54,985 nt of DNA from Hyphomicrobiales bacterium (GTDB lineage Bacteria > Pseudomonadota > Alphaproteobacteria > Rhizobiales > Rhizobiaceae). The position numbers were made by a program, and so were the translations under genes. A model generated the notes under the pieces. It was not told the origin of the DNA and searched no databases. It worked only from the letters and a program-made list of their open reading frames with translations. Location: contig UCJU01000040.1 of NCBI GenBank assembly GCA_900472925.1, forward strand, positions 1 through 54,985, in the 5' to 3' direction. Position 1 is the stretch's first letter. Each line of letters opens with the position of its first letter. Shown in pieces: positions 17,665 through 25,424 of the stretch.

Positions 17665-18026
17665 GCAATCTCCGGGAACTGGTGGGCACCATCGTCGTCA
17701 AGCGTCAGTGGCGTCTCCCACAGGACCGCATCCAACGGTAAAGGCGCGTAGAGATGCGGAAACTGATCCCCACCGCGAGAGGTTTCGAACACCAGCTTGT
17801 CACCCAGCGCACCACCATCGACAGCGACCAGCAGAAGGTCATTCTGACCAGCGAAGTGCTTCAGCGCGGTTTCCTTGACCTGCGCTGCGGTGGAGAAGTG
17901 GATGTAGCCATCCTTGAGATCGATGGCCGCGCCTTCAAAAACACCTGCTTCCTTCGCGTCCCGCCAAAGGTCCGTCGGTACGATCTTGTAAATGACCTGA
18001 TTGATAATCGGGGGCGTTTCACTCAT
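17661..18026 (-). CDS. DUF952 domain protein
   Basis: A 121-residue cytoplasmic protein with the DUF952 signature: YKIVPTDLWRDAKEAGVF near the start, DGYIHFSTAAQVKETA in the middle (His-Phe-Ser), and FPHLYAPLPLDAVLWETPL toward the end. Biochemical function is unknown; the fold is related to ADP-ribosyl-handling proteins in some analyses. It overlaps pyrD by four bases as the first gene of a two-gene operon, an arrangement common in rhizobia. Confidence 0.85.
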   Translation of the reverse strand: MSETPPIINQVIYKIVPTDLWRDAKEAGVFEGAAIDLKDGYIHFSTAAQVKETALKHFAGQNDLLLVAVDGGALGDKLVFETSRGGDQFPHLYAPLPLDAVLWETPLTLDDDGAHQFPEIA

Positions 18027-18189
18027 GCGGCGTCTCCTTCATATGCGGGCGGTTTGCCGCAAATGCCGGCCCTTGTCCACCGCTTCACACAGAATTTTGC
18101 CCCTTGACGCGCCACGGAGACCCCTGCCCGCAATCTAAAGCTTGTATTGTAGCGGTATTCACGCAATCCTCAGCGTGTGGATGCTTGAC

Positions 18190-18206
18190 GCGGAGCGAGA
18201 CTCCGC
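18190..18206. promoter_or_regulatory. Short inverted repeat upstream of the response regulator gene
   Basis: GCGGAG (18190-18195) / CTCCGC (18201-18206) with a 5-nt spacer lies 44 bp before the start codon, in the leader or promoter region. It could be an operator; no family assignment is possible. Nothing else stands out in 18027-18250. Confidence 0.3.
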
Positions 18207-18250
18207 CAAAAATGAGACGCACATGAAATGCTCTTGGGAGGGAGCGCTGC

Positions 18251-18901
18251 ATGGCACAATTCACCATTATCATCGCAGATGACCATCCGTTATTTCGTGG
18301 CGCGTTGCGCCAGGCGGTAACAGGACTTGAAGGCGACAACACCATCATCGAGGCGGGTGATTTTGAGGCGGCGAAAACGGCTGCTGCAGAGGAGCCGGAT
18401 GCCGATCTCATGCTGCTGGATCTCGCCATGCCGGGTGTCAGCGGCTTTTCCGGGCTGATGGCGCTGAGAGCTGAATTTTCCAGCCTACCCATCATCATCG
18501 TATCGGCCACCGATGATCCTGCCACCATGCGCCGCGCCATCGAACTCGGCGCCTCCGGCTTCATCTCGAAATCCTCCGGCATCGAAGACATGCGCACGGG
18601 TATTCGTGCCGTGCTGGAGGGTGATGTCTGGATACCAGCATCCTGCCAATCCGGCCAGGGTCATGACCCTGATATGGCGGACCTCATCAACCGGGTGCGC
18701 ACATTGACCCCTCAACAAAACCGTGTCCTGGGCATGCTGGGTGAAGGCTTGCTCAACAAGCAGATTGCTTACGAACTCAGCGTTTCCGAAGCCACAATCA
18801 AGGCGCATGTCTCGGCAATATTACTGAAACTGAAGGTGGATAGTCGGACTCAGGCCGTCATCCAGCTTTCGAAGATCAACATGTCCACACTGGTTGCATA
18901 A
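18251..18901 (+). CDS. LuxR/NarL-type response regulator
   Basis: A 216-residue two-domain response regulator. The receiver domain (about 3-125) has the acidic pair Asp10-Asp11, phospho-acceptor Asp57 in LLLDLAMPG, a switch Ser/Thr in VSATD, and a Lys in ISKSS. A LuxR-type helix-turn-helix (about 148-212) follows: LTPQQNRVLGMLGEGLLNKQIA and VSEATIKAHVSAILLKL. A strong GGGAGGGAG precedes the ATG. No histidine kinase gene is adjacent, so it is an orphan regulator here; its signal and targets are unknown. Confidence 0.9.
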   Translation: MAQFTIIIADDHPLFRGALRQAVTGLEGDNTIIEAGDFEAAKTAAAEEPDADLMLLDLAMPGVSGFSGLMALRAEFSSLPIIIVSATDDPATMRRAIELGASGFISKSSGIEDMRTGIRAVLEGDVWIPASCQSGQGHDPDMADLINRVRTLTPQQNRVLGMLGEGLLNKQIAYELSVSEATIKAHVSAILLKLKVDSRTQAVIQLSKINMSTLVA

Positions 18902-18906
18902 TAAAT

Positions 18907-18926
18907 AAGGATTTTATTCCTTTTTC
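18907..18926 (+). terminator. Weak intrinsic terminator after the response regulator gene
   Basis: AAGGA, loop TTTTAT, TCCTT followed by a T-rich tract lies directly behind the TAA. The stem is short and AT-rich, so efficiency is doubtful. Confidence 0.4.
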
Positions 18927-19014
18927 TACTTTACTCTTTCTTTGTGTTTGGCTAAATTTCGTCAAATACTAAAGCGAGCCGCGTGACGACGCCGCTCCAT
19001 CCGGGCCGTAAATC

Positions 19015-19680
19015 ATGCTATCACACGATAATATCTGGAGTGCGATCGACACTCTTGCGGACCGTAACCAGCTCACGCCTTCCGGTCTCGCGCGGAAAGC
19101 GGGACTGGATCCGACATCGTTCAACAAATCCAAAAGGGTCGGTCCGGATGGACGCCAACGCTGGCCGTCGACCGAATCCGTCTCCAAGGTCCTGGAAGCA
19201 ACCGGGGCGACGGTCGACCAGTTTTTCGGTTACGCCCTTGGCCATGCCAGCAAGAACACCCTACCCGATGGCAATTTTCCACCACAAACGGGCGCCATTC
19301 CTCTCCTCGGTTTTGCCCAGGCGGGATCTGGCGGTTTTTTCGATGATGGTGGTTTCCCCGCAGGCCAAGGTTGGGATGTCGTCGATTTCCCCGCCTCTCC
19401 CGCAAACAAGGCAGGGGTCTATGCACTGGAAGTGCAAGGCGACAGCATGATGCCGCTTTATCGTGATGGCGATATGCTCATCGTGGAGCCCGGCGCGCAG
19501 GTTCGCCGCGGAGACCGTGTCGTCGTCAAAAGCAAGGATGGAGAGGTGATGGCGAAAGTCTTGGCCCGCCAGACTGCCAAGACAATCGAATTGTTCTCGC
19601 TGAACCCGGAACATCCCAATCGCAGCTTTGATCTGGCTGATGTCGAGTGGGTGGCCCGTATTATCTGGGCCAGTCAATAA
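19015..19680 (+). CDS. S24-family (LexA/CI-like) self-cleaving repressor
   Basis: A 221-residue protein with an N-terminal helix-turn-helix (about 18-60, LTPSGLARKAGLDPTSFNKSK) and a C-terminal S24 peptidase domain. The Ser-Lys dyad is visible as Ser144 in GDSMMPLYRDGDML and Lys181 in EVMAKVLAR. An Ala-Gly pair in FAQAGSGGF (Ala103-Gly104) sits where LexA-type proteins cleave themselves. This suggests a repressor inactivated by RecA-type or stress signals. It is not LexA itself, because the HTH differs from the LexA winged type. No phage genes adjoin it. Confidence 0.85.
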   Translation: MLSHDNIWSAIDTLADRNQLTPSGLARKAGLDPTSFNKSKRVGPDGRQRWPSTESVSKVLEATGATVDQFFGYALGHASKNTLPDGNFPPQTGAIPLLGFAQAGSGGFFDDGGFPAGQGWDVVDFPASPANKAGVYALEVQGDSMMPLYRDGDMLIVEPGAQVRRGDRVVVKSKDGEVMAKVLARQTAKTIELFSLNPEHPNRSFDLADVEWVARIIWASQ

Positions 19681-19692
19681 TCATCAGTGCGG

Positions 19693-20571
19693 TTAAAACA
19701 TTCCGTAGGGAAAATACCGACGATAGATTTCTTCCAGTCGCCCATTGCGGGACAAGGCAGCAAGTGCCTGATCGAAAGCAGGCACCAGCTTGTCCTCGGG
19801 ATCGACCGTCATGATGGACAGACCCTCGCCGAGAAAGCGGTCCGACATGTAAGGACCATCGAACATGGCGCAGCAACCATTGGACGCCGTTCCTGAAACC
19901 CAGAACGGCAGGCGCAATCCATCTGCAAAAACGGCATCGATCTTGCCGGTTTTCAGCGCCTCATACATGGGCTCGTAACCATCGAAACTATTGATGGCAA
20001 CAGTCGGGAAAAATGCTTTCAGCATAGCCTGATAACGCGAATTGCCGATCACGCCCACCTTTTTGCCGGACAGCGCGCTTGCTGACTGGCCGTCCAGCTT
20101 TGTCGCCTTGTTGATGGCGAAGCGGGCGGGCAGGAGAATATAGGGTCTTGTGAAGCTGAAGCTTTTCCGCAGGTCTGCGCTGGAAGCGATGCCGGACATG
20201 ACCGCCTCGCCTTCCCCCATTTCCACCGCAGCCTCCAGCTCATCGAACGGCAGCGCCTGAACCTGGCATTTGCTTTCAATTTTCAGCTGCGCACAAATCT
20301 CTCGCGCCAGATCGACATGGAACCCGACCAGCCGACCGTTTTGATCCGTAAAATTGAACGGAGGAAAATCCACAGACATGAGAAAACGTACGCGCGAAAC
20401 CGTCGACAGGTCCGCGCCCGGCAGCCGTTCCTGCTTATCGAACAAGACAGGCAGGTTGCCATTTTCGGCGAGATTTCCCGCACGGACCGGCTGCGGAGCA
20501 ATAAAAACACTCGCGCACAGAAAATAACCCAAAATACCCATTAATTTCAAGGGTGCAACTAAAGGACGCAT
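19693..20571 (-). CDS. Periplasmic solute-binding protein (amino-acid type, family 3)
   Basis: A 292-residue protein with a signal peptide (about 1-31, ending PVRA) and the SBP_bac_3 pattern: VDFPPFNFTDQNGRLVGFHVDLAREI (start of the fold) and FDELEAAVEMGEGEAVMSGIA. The start is the ATG at 20571; a longer frame would run through the divergent glycosyltransferase gene. No permease or ATPase genes adjoin it, so it may serve an orphan transporter or act as a sensor. Only 51 bp separate it from the divergent glycosyltransferase start, implying a shared control region. Confidence 0.82.
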   Translation of the reverse strand: MRPLVAPLKLMGILGYFLCASVFIAPQPVRAGNLAENGNLPVLFDKQERLPGADLSTVSRVRFLMSVDFPPFNFTDQNGRLVGFHVDLAREICAQLKIESKCQVQALPFDELEAAVEMGEGEAVMSGIASSADLRKSFSFTRPYILLPARFAINKATKLDGQSASALSGKKVGVIGNSRYQAMLKAFFPTVAINSFDGYEPMYEALKTGKIDAVFADGLRLPFWVSGTASNGCCAMFDGPYMSDRFLGEGLSIMTVDPEDKLVPAFDQALAALSRNGRLEEIYRRYFPYGMF

Positions 20572-20602
20572 GTATATGATCCGCTTGGGGATTGTTGGGG
20601 CA

Positions 20603-20617
20603 CCACCGGTTCGGTGG
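20603..20617. promoter_or_regulatory. Inverted repeat in the 51-bp divergent promoter
   Basis: CCACCG (20603-20608), spacer GTT, CGGTGG (20612-20617) is perfectly symmetric and sits between the two divergent start codons, just before the glycosyltransferase ATG. It is a natural position for one operator to control both genes. Confidence 0.4.
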
Positions 20618-20622
20618 CTGAT

Positions 20623-22566
20623 ATGTGTATGTCGCTTTTTGACGAGTATACACAAGAATCGCAAAAAGCGATGCTTGTGCAAAGTGAAATCCTCGCATTC
20701 GATCCGCTCGAAGACGACCCATTTTGTTTTTTCGACATATCGCCTCAAGATGATGAGGAATCTGCGTTTCTCAAAACTCTTGGGTTGGGAAAACCCTATA
20801 TCGAGGATTTCACAGCCCGCGCGCTTCGAAACGGCTCGACTTTCGAAGCGGAGCTTTTGGCAGCGGGCACCGTAACGGAAACGGCATATTTCGGTGCTTT
20901 TGCCCGGTTTTTGCGCCTGCCCTTCATTTCCGAACTGGACGGGGCTGTTGTCGTGGATACCCCGTCTCTCGACGTGCAGCTGCTGGAGACGCGGATGGTG
21001 CGTCTCTCACCAAAGGATGCCAAACCCTACATTGCCATCGTCCCGGACATCGGCAGCATTGAACGGCTGAAACATGCCCTGGATAGCACACCCGGGATTG
21101 CCGCAGACCTCGTTGTCACGACGCCATCCGCGCTTCGCAAAGCGGTGTGGCAAGCCGGTGAGGAAAGGCGTACCAGACAGACCGTCAATACTCTGTTCGA
21201 TACGACACCGGTCTATTCCGCACGCATTACGCTGCACGGGAAACAGGGGTTTTTCCTGGGAGTGGGTGCTACTGTGATAGGCGGATCGATGCTTCTTTCG
21301 ACCTCATTGACCTTTCACCTTCTCCACATTTTCACCGCCGTGCTTTACATGGCTGCCATCGCGTTCCGTCTCACCCCACTGCGCACGAAGCCTGACAGGC
21401 GGACATTGACGCTGGTGGAACAATCGAATGGAGAGCAACTTCCCATCTATAGCGTCCTCGTTGCCCTCTATCGCGAAGACGCGATCGTGGAACAACTTGT
21501 GACCGCGCTGAACCGGTTGGATTGGCCGAAATCCAGACTGGACATCAAACTGGTTTGCGAAGCGGATGATGTGGCGACGATTGCAGCGATCAGGCACCTC
21601 AACCCCGGACCTCACTTCGAAATCATACATGTGCCGCCGTCTTTGCCGCGTACGAAACCCAAGGCGTTGAACTATGCTCTCAACGGCGCGCGAGGGGAAT
21701 TCATTGCAATTTACGACGCCGAGGACAGACCGCACCCCAAACAGCTCCGCGAAGCCTATGCGCGCTTTTGCGACGGGTGCGAAAAACTGGCGTGTTTGCA
21801 AGCACCGCTCATCATCAGCAATTCCGGCGCGTCGTGGATTACCTCATCCTTCTCACTGGAATATTCGGCGCTCTTCAGGCGGATGCTGCCCATGCTGGCG
21901 CAGATGAGAATGCCTTTGCCACTTGGCGGCACATCAAATCATTTTCGCGCATCGATCTTGCGCAATGTCGGCGCTTGGGATCCCTATAACGTCACGGAAG
22001 ACGCGGATCTCGGAATGCGGCTATATCGGCTCGGCTATTACTCCGACGTCATAAGCTACCAGACGCTGGAAGATGCCCCGACCGACATATCTGTCTGGCT
22101 TGCCCAGCGCAGCCGTTGGTTCAAAGGCTGGCTACAGAGCTGGCTGGTGATGATGCGATCGCCCGTCCGGGTTGCAAAGGAAATGGGCTTGAAAGCCTAT
22201 CTGGTCTTCCACCTGCTGATAGGCGGCATGTTACTGTCTTCGCTTACCCATCCGCTGTTCATTCTCTATTTGATAGTAGTTGGACGTACACTATGGGTTG
22301 ACGGTTTAGACGCATTCTCGACCATGCAACTCGCTCTGATCTGTATCGATACGCTCAACATGCTCGCGAGCTACGTCATCTTCCTCGTGATGGGAACCCA
22401 AGCCATGATAGAGCACGAACGAGAGATGGTCGGCAAAAGGTGGCTCGCGACGCCCGTTTACTGGCTCATGCTATCTGCAGCAGCCTGGCGTGCTGTCTAT
22501 GAGTTGCGTTACAAGCCTTTTGTCTGGAATAAAACGCCGCACAAGCCAGTATCCAAGACGAGTTGA
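20623..22566 (+). CDS. Family 2 glycosyltransferase with N-terminal MshEN/T2SSE-like domain
   Basis: A 647-residue membrane glycosyltransferase. The N-terminal region (about 25-190) reads like the MshEN/T2SSE N-terminal fold (ALRNGSTFEAELLAAGTVTE, RFLRLPFI). A hairpin of transmembrane helices follows (about 208-246). The GT2 catalytic domain has the processive-enzyme motifs D (VCEADD, about 310), DxD (YDAEDRP, about 363), TED (about 459) and QRSRW (about 494). More transmembrane helices close the protein. It is predicted to polymerise and export a beta-linked polysaccharide; the product is unknown. Starts at 20614 (GTG), 20623 or 20629 are possible; 20623 has GGTGG 5 nt upstream. No partner genes of a cellulose operon adjoin it. 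Confidence 0.85.
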   Translation: MCMSLFDEYTQESQKAMLVQSEILAFDPLEDDPFCFFDISPQDDEESAFLKTLGLGKPYIEDFTARALRNGSTFEAELLAAGTVTETAYFGAFARFLRLPFISELDGAVVVDTPSLDVQLLETRMVRLSPKDAKPYIAIVPDIGSIERLKHALDSTPGIAADLVVTTPSALRKAVWQAGEERRTRQTVNTLFDTTPVYSARITLHGKQGFFLGVGATVIGGSMLLSTSLTFHLLHIFTAVLYMAAIAFRLTPLRTKPDRRTLTLVEQSNGEQLPIYSVLVALYREDAIVEQLVTALNRLDWPKSRLDIKLVCEADDVATIAAIRHLNPGPHFEIIHVPPSLPRTKPKALNYALNGARGEFIAIYDAEDRPHPKQLREAYARFCDGCEKLACLQAPLIISNSGASWITSSFSLEYSALFRRMLPMLAQMRMPLPLGGTSNHFRASILRNVGAWDPYNVTEDADLGMRLYRLGYYSDVISYQTLEDAPTDISVWLAQRSRWFKGWLQSWLVMMRSPVRVAKEMGLKAYLVFHLLIGGMLLSSLTHPLFILYLIVVGRTLWVDGLDAFSTMQLALICIDTLNMLASYVIFLVMGTQAMIEHEREMVGKRWLATPVYWLMLSAAAWRAVYELRYKPFVWNKTPHKPVSKTS

Positions 22567-22610
22567 GTAAAATTTTAATTAAATTTGTATCTTTGAAAGT
22601 AATGTAATTA

Positions 22611-22652
22611 TGCCGAGTGCCGACTACTTAGTAAGGGGAGCGGCACTCGGCA
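22611..22652. terminator. 12-bp perfect hairpin overlapping the end of the BA14K gene
   Basis: TGCCGAGTGCCG (22611-22622) and CGGCACTCGGCA (22641-22652) flank an 18-nt loop. The distal arm codes for the last residues of the BA14K protein, and the loop contains its stop codon. Lying between convergent genes, it can act as a bidirectional terminator. U-runs are weak. Confidence 0.55.
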
Positions 22653-22948
22653 CGCGCGCCCTGCTTATTTTGGTATGTGTTGTCCGTTGCATGATAGGAT
22701 GCATATGTCTGCGCGCACCACTTCACATGCTGAATTTCCTTGGCAGAAAGCGACAAACCGCCTGAATTCCCGGCGCCCGACTGCCCACCAGTGAAAGCTA
22801 CGGGCGGGTGATCATAGGTTCCCTGCGCCTCCGCCTGTCCCTCATACGCTGGAGCGATAACGCTGAAAGCGTGGGCGGGGATAGAAGTAGTCGCGGAAAA
22901 TCCGACGCTGATTACAAGGGCAGAAATGAGTTTTACCATCTTGGACAT
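22628..22948 (-). CDS. BA14K-like small exported protein
   Basis: A 106-residue protein with a signal peptide (about 1-28, ending PAHA) and a C-terminal BA14K-type motif: HVKWCAQTYASYHATDNTY followed by a Cys and ending CRSPY. BA14K family proteins of Brucella and rhizobia are small secreted or envelope proteins, some reported as lectin-like or immunoreactive. Two Cys in the motif may form a disulfide. The ATG at 22948 has AAGGA upstream; the open frame to 23092 has no better start. Local composition is AT-rich, so it may belong to the accessory region. Confidence 0.72.
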   Translation of the reverse strand: MSKMVKLISALVISVGFSATTSIPAHAFSVIAPAYEGQAEAQGTYDHPPVAFTGGQSGAGNSGGLSLSAKEIQHVKWCAQTYASYHATDNTYQNKQGARAECRSPY

Positions 22949-23119
22949 TGGTAATTCCTTTTTTTCTATTTGGAAAACCAACGTGACTTGGGTCGCTTTT
23001 GTTCCAGAAAATACGAGATTGTTAAAATTTGGTGTTGACACCGCCGAATTTTGGCATCTCGCGCGAAAAACTTCAAAAGCATTTCGTTCCACAAAAACGC
23101 CTAGTCATGCATTCGGTAG

Positions 23120-23864
23120 CAAGACATTTTCATCAAGATTCGCACCGAAAAGATCAGGCCGCGCATTCGCCAGTGGCGCGGGCAGTACAGCGATACACCG
23201 CGCGCAGCCGACACCGGAATGCAGGTTCTTTCCCCCGCATCCTGTCACGTGGCGTCGATCCGATGGGTAAGCTCAACTCGAACCCTGCCGGGGGCATCAA
23301 ACACCTTTACACCAGCGACCGATCCGAGATCATCTGGACTGACAGTGACATCGCCCAGGTTAAAATCGAATGCTCAGAAGAAGTGATGTGGGTTATCGAC
23401 CTAGCAGCACACACCGGCCTGCGCGTCGGCGACTTGCTTAAACTCTCATGGTCACATTCGGCGAGGACACCATCATTATTTCGACCGGCAAGAGCAGACA
23501 AAAGCGCGAAGCGATCATACCGCGCTACGATGCCTTGAATGAGGTGCTTGCGCGAATTCCAAAGCGTTCGCCTGTCATCCTAACTAGCACGAAGAAGGCA
23601 CCGTGGAAGCAGAACGGTCTCAACACCATGTTCTGGCGCGCCAAGGAGCGCAACGGCATGCTTGAACGCGATCTACATTTTCACGATCTGCGAGGAACTG
23701 CTGCCACCAACTTCTACAATTCTGGTCTATACGCACGCATCATTGCTGAAATCATGGCGTGGGAAGAGTACACGGTTGAAAAGATCATCCGGCGCCACAT
23801 GGGGCGGAATTCAGCGACGAAGGAGATGATCAAGCAGCTAAACCAATCACGGTTAACCAGTTGA
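23120..23864 (+). pseudogene. Broken tyrosine recombinase (integrase)
   Basis: Integrase sequence runs through all three plus-strand frames. Frame of 23120 gives EKIRPRIRQWRGQYSDTPRA up to QVLS. After a C-run (about 23231-23235) the frame shifts to RILSRGVD, NPAGGIKHLYTSDRSEIIW and HTGLRVGDLLKLSW, with the catalytic Arg I. Around 23455-23460 one missing base shifts it again to FGEDTIIISTGKSRQKR, HFHDLRGTAATNFY (His-x-x-Arg) and EIMAWEEYTVEKIIRRHM. Where the nucleophilic Tyr is expected the codon reads His (CAC). The N-terminal part is truncated by a stop at 23117. It is clearly non-functional and is the remnant of an integrated element between the BA14K gene and tRNA-Gly. Confidence 0.82.
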
Positions 23865-23907
23865 GTCGGCAAAACATGCCTGTGTGCTTTGGGTATCCCC
23901 CTAATTA

Positions 23908-24312
23908 CTAGTTACTTTTTTCCGCAAATAAAGCATTCACTTTTAGCGACCCTGCAAGTCGTTCTGGCTCTCCCGCGCACGTCACATATAAAGAAATAGA
24001 ACAATCGGAATCGATCGACACACCTAGACCTTGCAGCGGAAGCGCCACAGGCAATTTAGGATCGTTGACCTCTATCCCAACATGCATCCGCGCGATTTCT
24101 GTCCTTTGGAGTCCTACGTGCTTTCTCGCAACAAGTTCTAAATTTTGCTTTCCAGCAGACAAGCCAGTCACATTCATCCAAATTGATAAAGGGATCGTGG
24201 CCGGACCATTGTTCACGTTCATTTCACCGGTATAAACGCCGATAAGAATGAACTTGCCTGACATTTCCTGTCGGACATCATCGCAAAAAATCGTGTGAAT
24301 ATTAACGCTCAA
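23908..24312 (-). CDS. DUF6941-like protein, third gene of the accessory operon
   Basis: A 134-residue soluble protein with no signal peptide. The start (TIFCDDVRQEMSGKFILIGVYTG) resembles DUF6941 family proteins of unknown function; the rest alternates short hydrophobic strands and turns, suggesting a beta-sandwich. The start is TTG at 24312 with GGAAGG 9 nt upstream, overlapping the XRE gene by 11 nt, so it is translationally coupled. Its association with a toxin/antitoxin-like pair suggests a sensor, effector or immunity role, but no function is known. Base composition is AT-richer than the chromosomal neighbours. Confidence 0.7.
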   Translation of the reverse strand: MSVNIHTIFCDDVRQEMSGKFILIGVYTGEMNVNNGPATIPLSIWMNVTGLSAGKQNLELVARKHVGLQRTEIARMHVGIEVNDPKLPVALPLQGLGVSIDSDCSISLYVTCAGEPERLAGSLKVNALFAEKSN

Positions 24313-24808
24313 GATTAAATACCTTCCAATTTCCGGAAGGTTCGTGCGTTACCTTCGCAGAATTAACATTTACATTATCTTTAAAGTTTATGGGGAGAGA
24401 ATAGTGTTTATGCTTATTCTCCATAACAACCCAAACGTGCGATTCAACTGTACCAGTTCCAATCGACAACGTTTTTATCGCATCAAGGCTGGTGCGCTCT
24501 GTCTTGTGAAACTCGATTATTTGCACGCTGTTGTTCGAAAATTCTCCGTCAAATTTGAAAACTAACTCAGGAACAGCGCCTAGCGCCCAGCCGAGTTCAC
24601 CGAGGCTCTCAGCTGTCAGATTCGCATAGCCGGAGAAGCACCGATTCACACGGGCGCGGTCAACTTCGAGCAGGTTTGCCAATTCCTGCTGAGTAAATTT
24701 TCCTTTGGTCTTCCTTTCGAGCAGAGCTCGTTGGAGAGCCTTACCAACTTTGGCAACAAACTCAGCCCCAGCCAGCTCCTTTTCAGAAACCTCAAGTTCA
24801 AAAGACAT
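24302..24808 (-). CDS. XRE-family DNA-binding protein (antitoxin-like)
   Basis: A 168-residue protein with a helix-turn-helix of the Cro/CI type (about 38-60, FTQQELANLLEVDRARVNRC) preceded by a basic helix. The C-terminal half (about 90-168) is unassigned and rather beta-like (VESHVWVVMENKHKHYSLPI). Its order, directly after a RelE/Gp49-like gene and overlapping it by 11 nt, matches HigBA-style modules in which the antitoxin follows the toxin. It would then repress the operon. Its C-terminal extension is longer than usual for HigA, so it may do more than neutralise. ATG at 24808; a weak AAGG precedes it. Confidence 0.75.
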   Translation of the reverse strand: MSFELEVSEKELAGAEFVAKVGKALQRALLERKTKGKFTQQELANLLEVDRARVNRCFSGYANLTAESLGELGWALGAVPELVFKFDGEFSNNSVQIIEFHKTERTSLDAIKTLSIGTGTVESHVWVVMENKHKHYSLPINFKDNVNVNSAKVTHEPSGNWKVFNLER

Positions 24809-25277
24809 CAGATGCCCTTGCTCCTACAACCCATTTGGGCGAATCCAACTCAAGTTCCTCTCGCATTCTTGCAACCTCGTTTCGATAGTGCGCGTGAATG
24901 CCTGCTGCGTTATGCGTAAGTTCAAATGTCTGCGCCTGCGCAACAATGAATACGCGAGGACGGTAAAACCACCCAAAAATCCTAAGGTCAGCGGTCTTTA
25001 ATTCGAATACATCTTCATCATGAGGCCTCATGTGCCAAAAGTTAATGTTCGGCTCAAACTCGTGACCCACGACAAAGTTTTTCAACAGAACGGCCGCCTG
25101 CTTTTTCGGAGAAATACTGTCCGCATAAAACGGCTCCATGCTGCAAAAGTCTTCAACCAGCCATCTCGCTGTCTCGCGGTAAAACCACATCTCACGCCCT
25201 TTCCCGCGAGCAGCGCGATGAGAATGCTTATAAAGCGAAAGTATTCCGCTGCTTTCCAGTTCATCTAATGTTGCCAT
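24798..25277 (-). CDS. RelE/HigB (Gp49)-like putative toxin
   Basis: A 159-residue protein whose second half (about 85-145) follows the phage Gp49 / HigB pattern: VFELKTADLRIFGWFYRPRV then a hydrophobic strand, a His/Ala-rich turn and the closing helix YRNEVARMREELEL. The first half (about 1-80) is unusual and longer than in classic HigB toxins. RelE-superfamily members cleave mRNA on the ribosome; whether this one does is unproven. The ATG at 25277 is preferred, although the AAGGA signal is 14 nt away. Two TTG codons at 25286 and 25289 are alternatives. First gene of a three-gene operon with 11-nt overlaps. Confidence 0.6.
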   Translation of the reverse strand: MATLDELESSGILSLYKHSHRAARGKGREMWFYRETARWLVEDFCSMEPFYADSISPKKQAAVLLKNFVVGHEFEPNINFWHMRPHDEDVFELKTADLRIFGWFYRPRVFIVAQAQTFELTHNAAGIHAHYRNEVARMREELELDSPKWVVGARASDVF

Positions 25278-25296
25278 ATATGTCAACAAAATCCTT

Positions 25297-25311
25297 TTAA
25301 CAAGCAGTTAA
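25297..25311 (-). promoter_or_regulatory. TTAA-N7-TTAA word before the accessory operon
   Basis: TTAA (25297-25300), seven bases, TTAA (25308-25311) fits the CtrA consensus and lies about 20 bp upstream of the first gene, in an AT-rich stretch where chance matches are common. The rest of 25290-25497 holds a 12-nt-period direct repeat (25425-25446) and no gene. Confidence 0.3.
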
Positions 25312-25424
25312 CATTTCGTTTACGATTACAAATTTGTCCTCCGGCTCACCACTTCGCCTCTATCTTGTTGCTGGTGCCGATAATTGAGAGTCGCACACAA
25401 CTGGCACTAACAAAGAACGATTTC

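Noticed and set aside
20572..20748. N-terminal extension of the solute-binding protein
   Set aside because: It overlaps the divergent glycosyltransferase start and would destroy the signal peptide at the true N-terminus.
23278..23286. TCGAACCCT matching the tRNA-Gly T-arm, considered as the second attachment site
   Set aside because: Only 9 bp, and it lies inside the integrase remnant where it codes expected residues; treated as chance.
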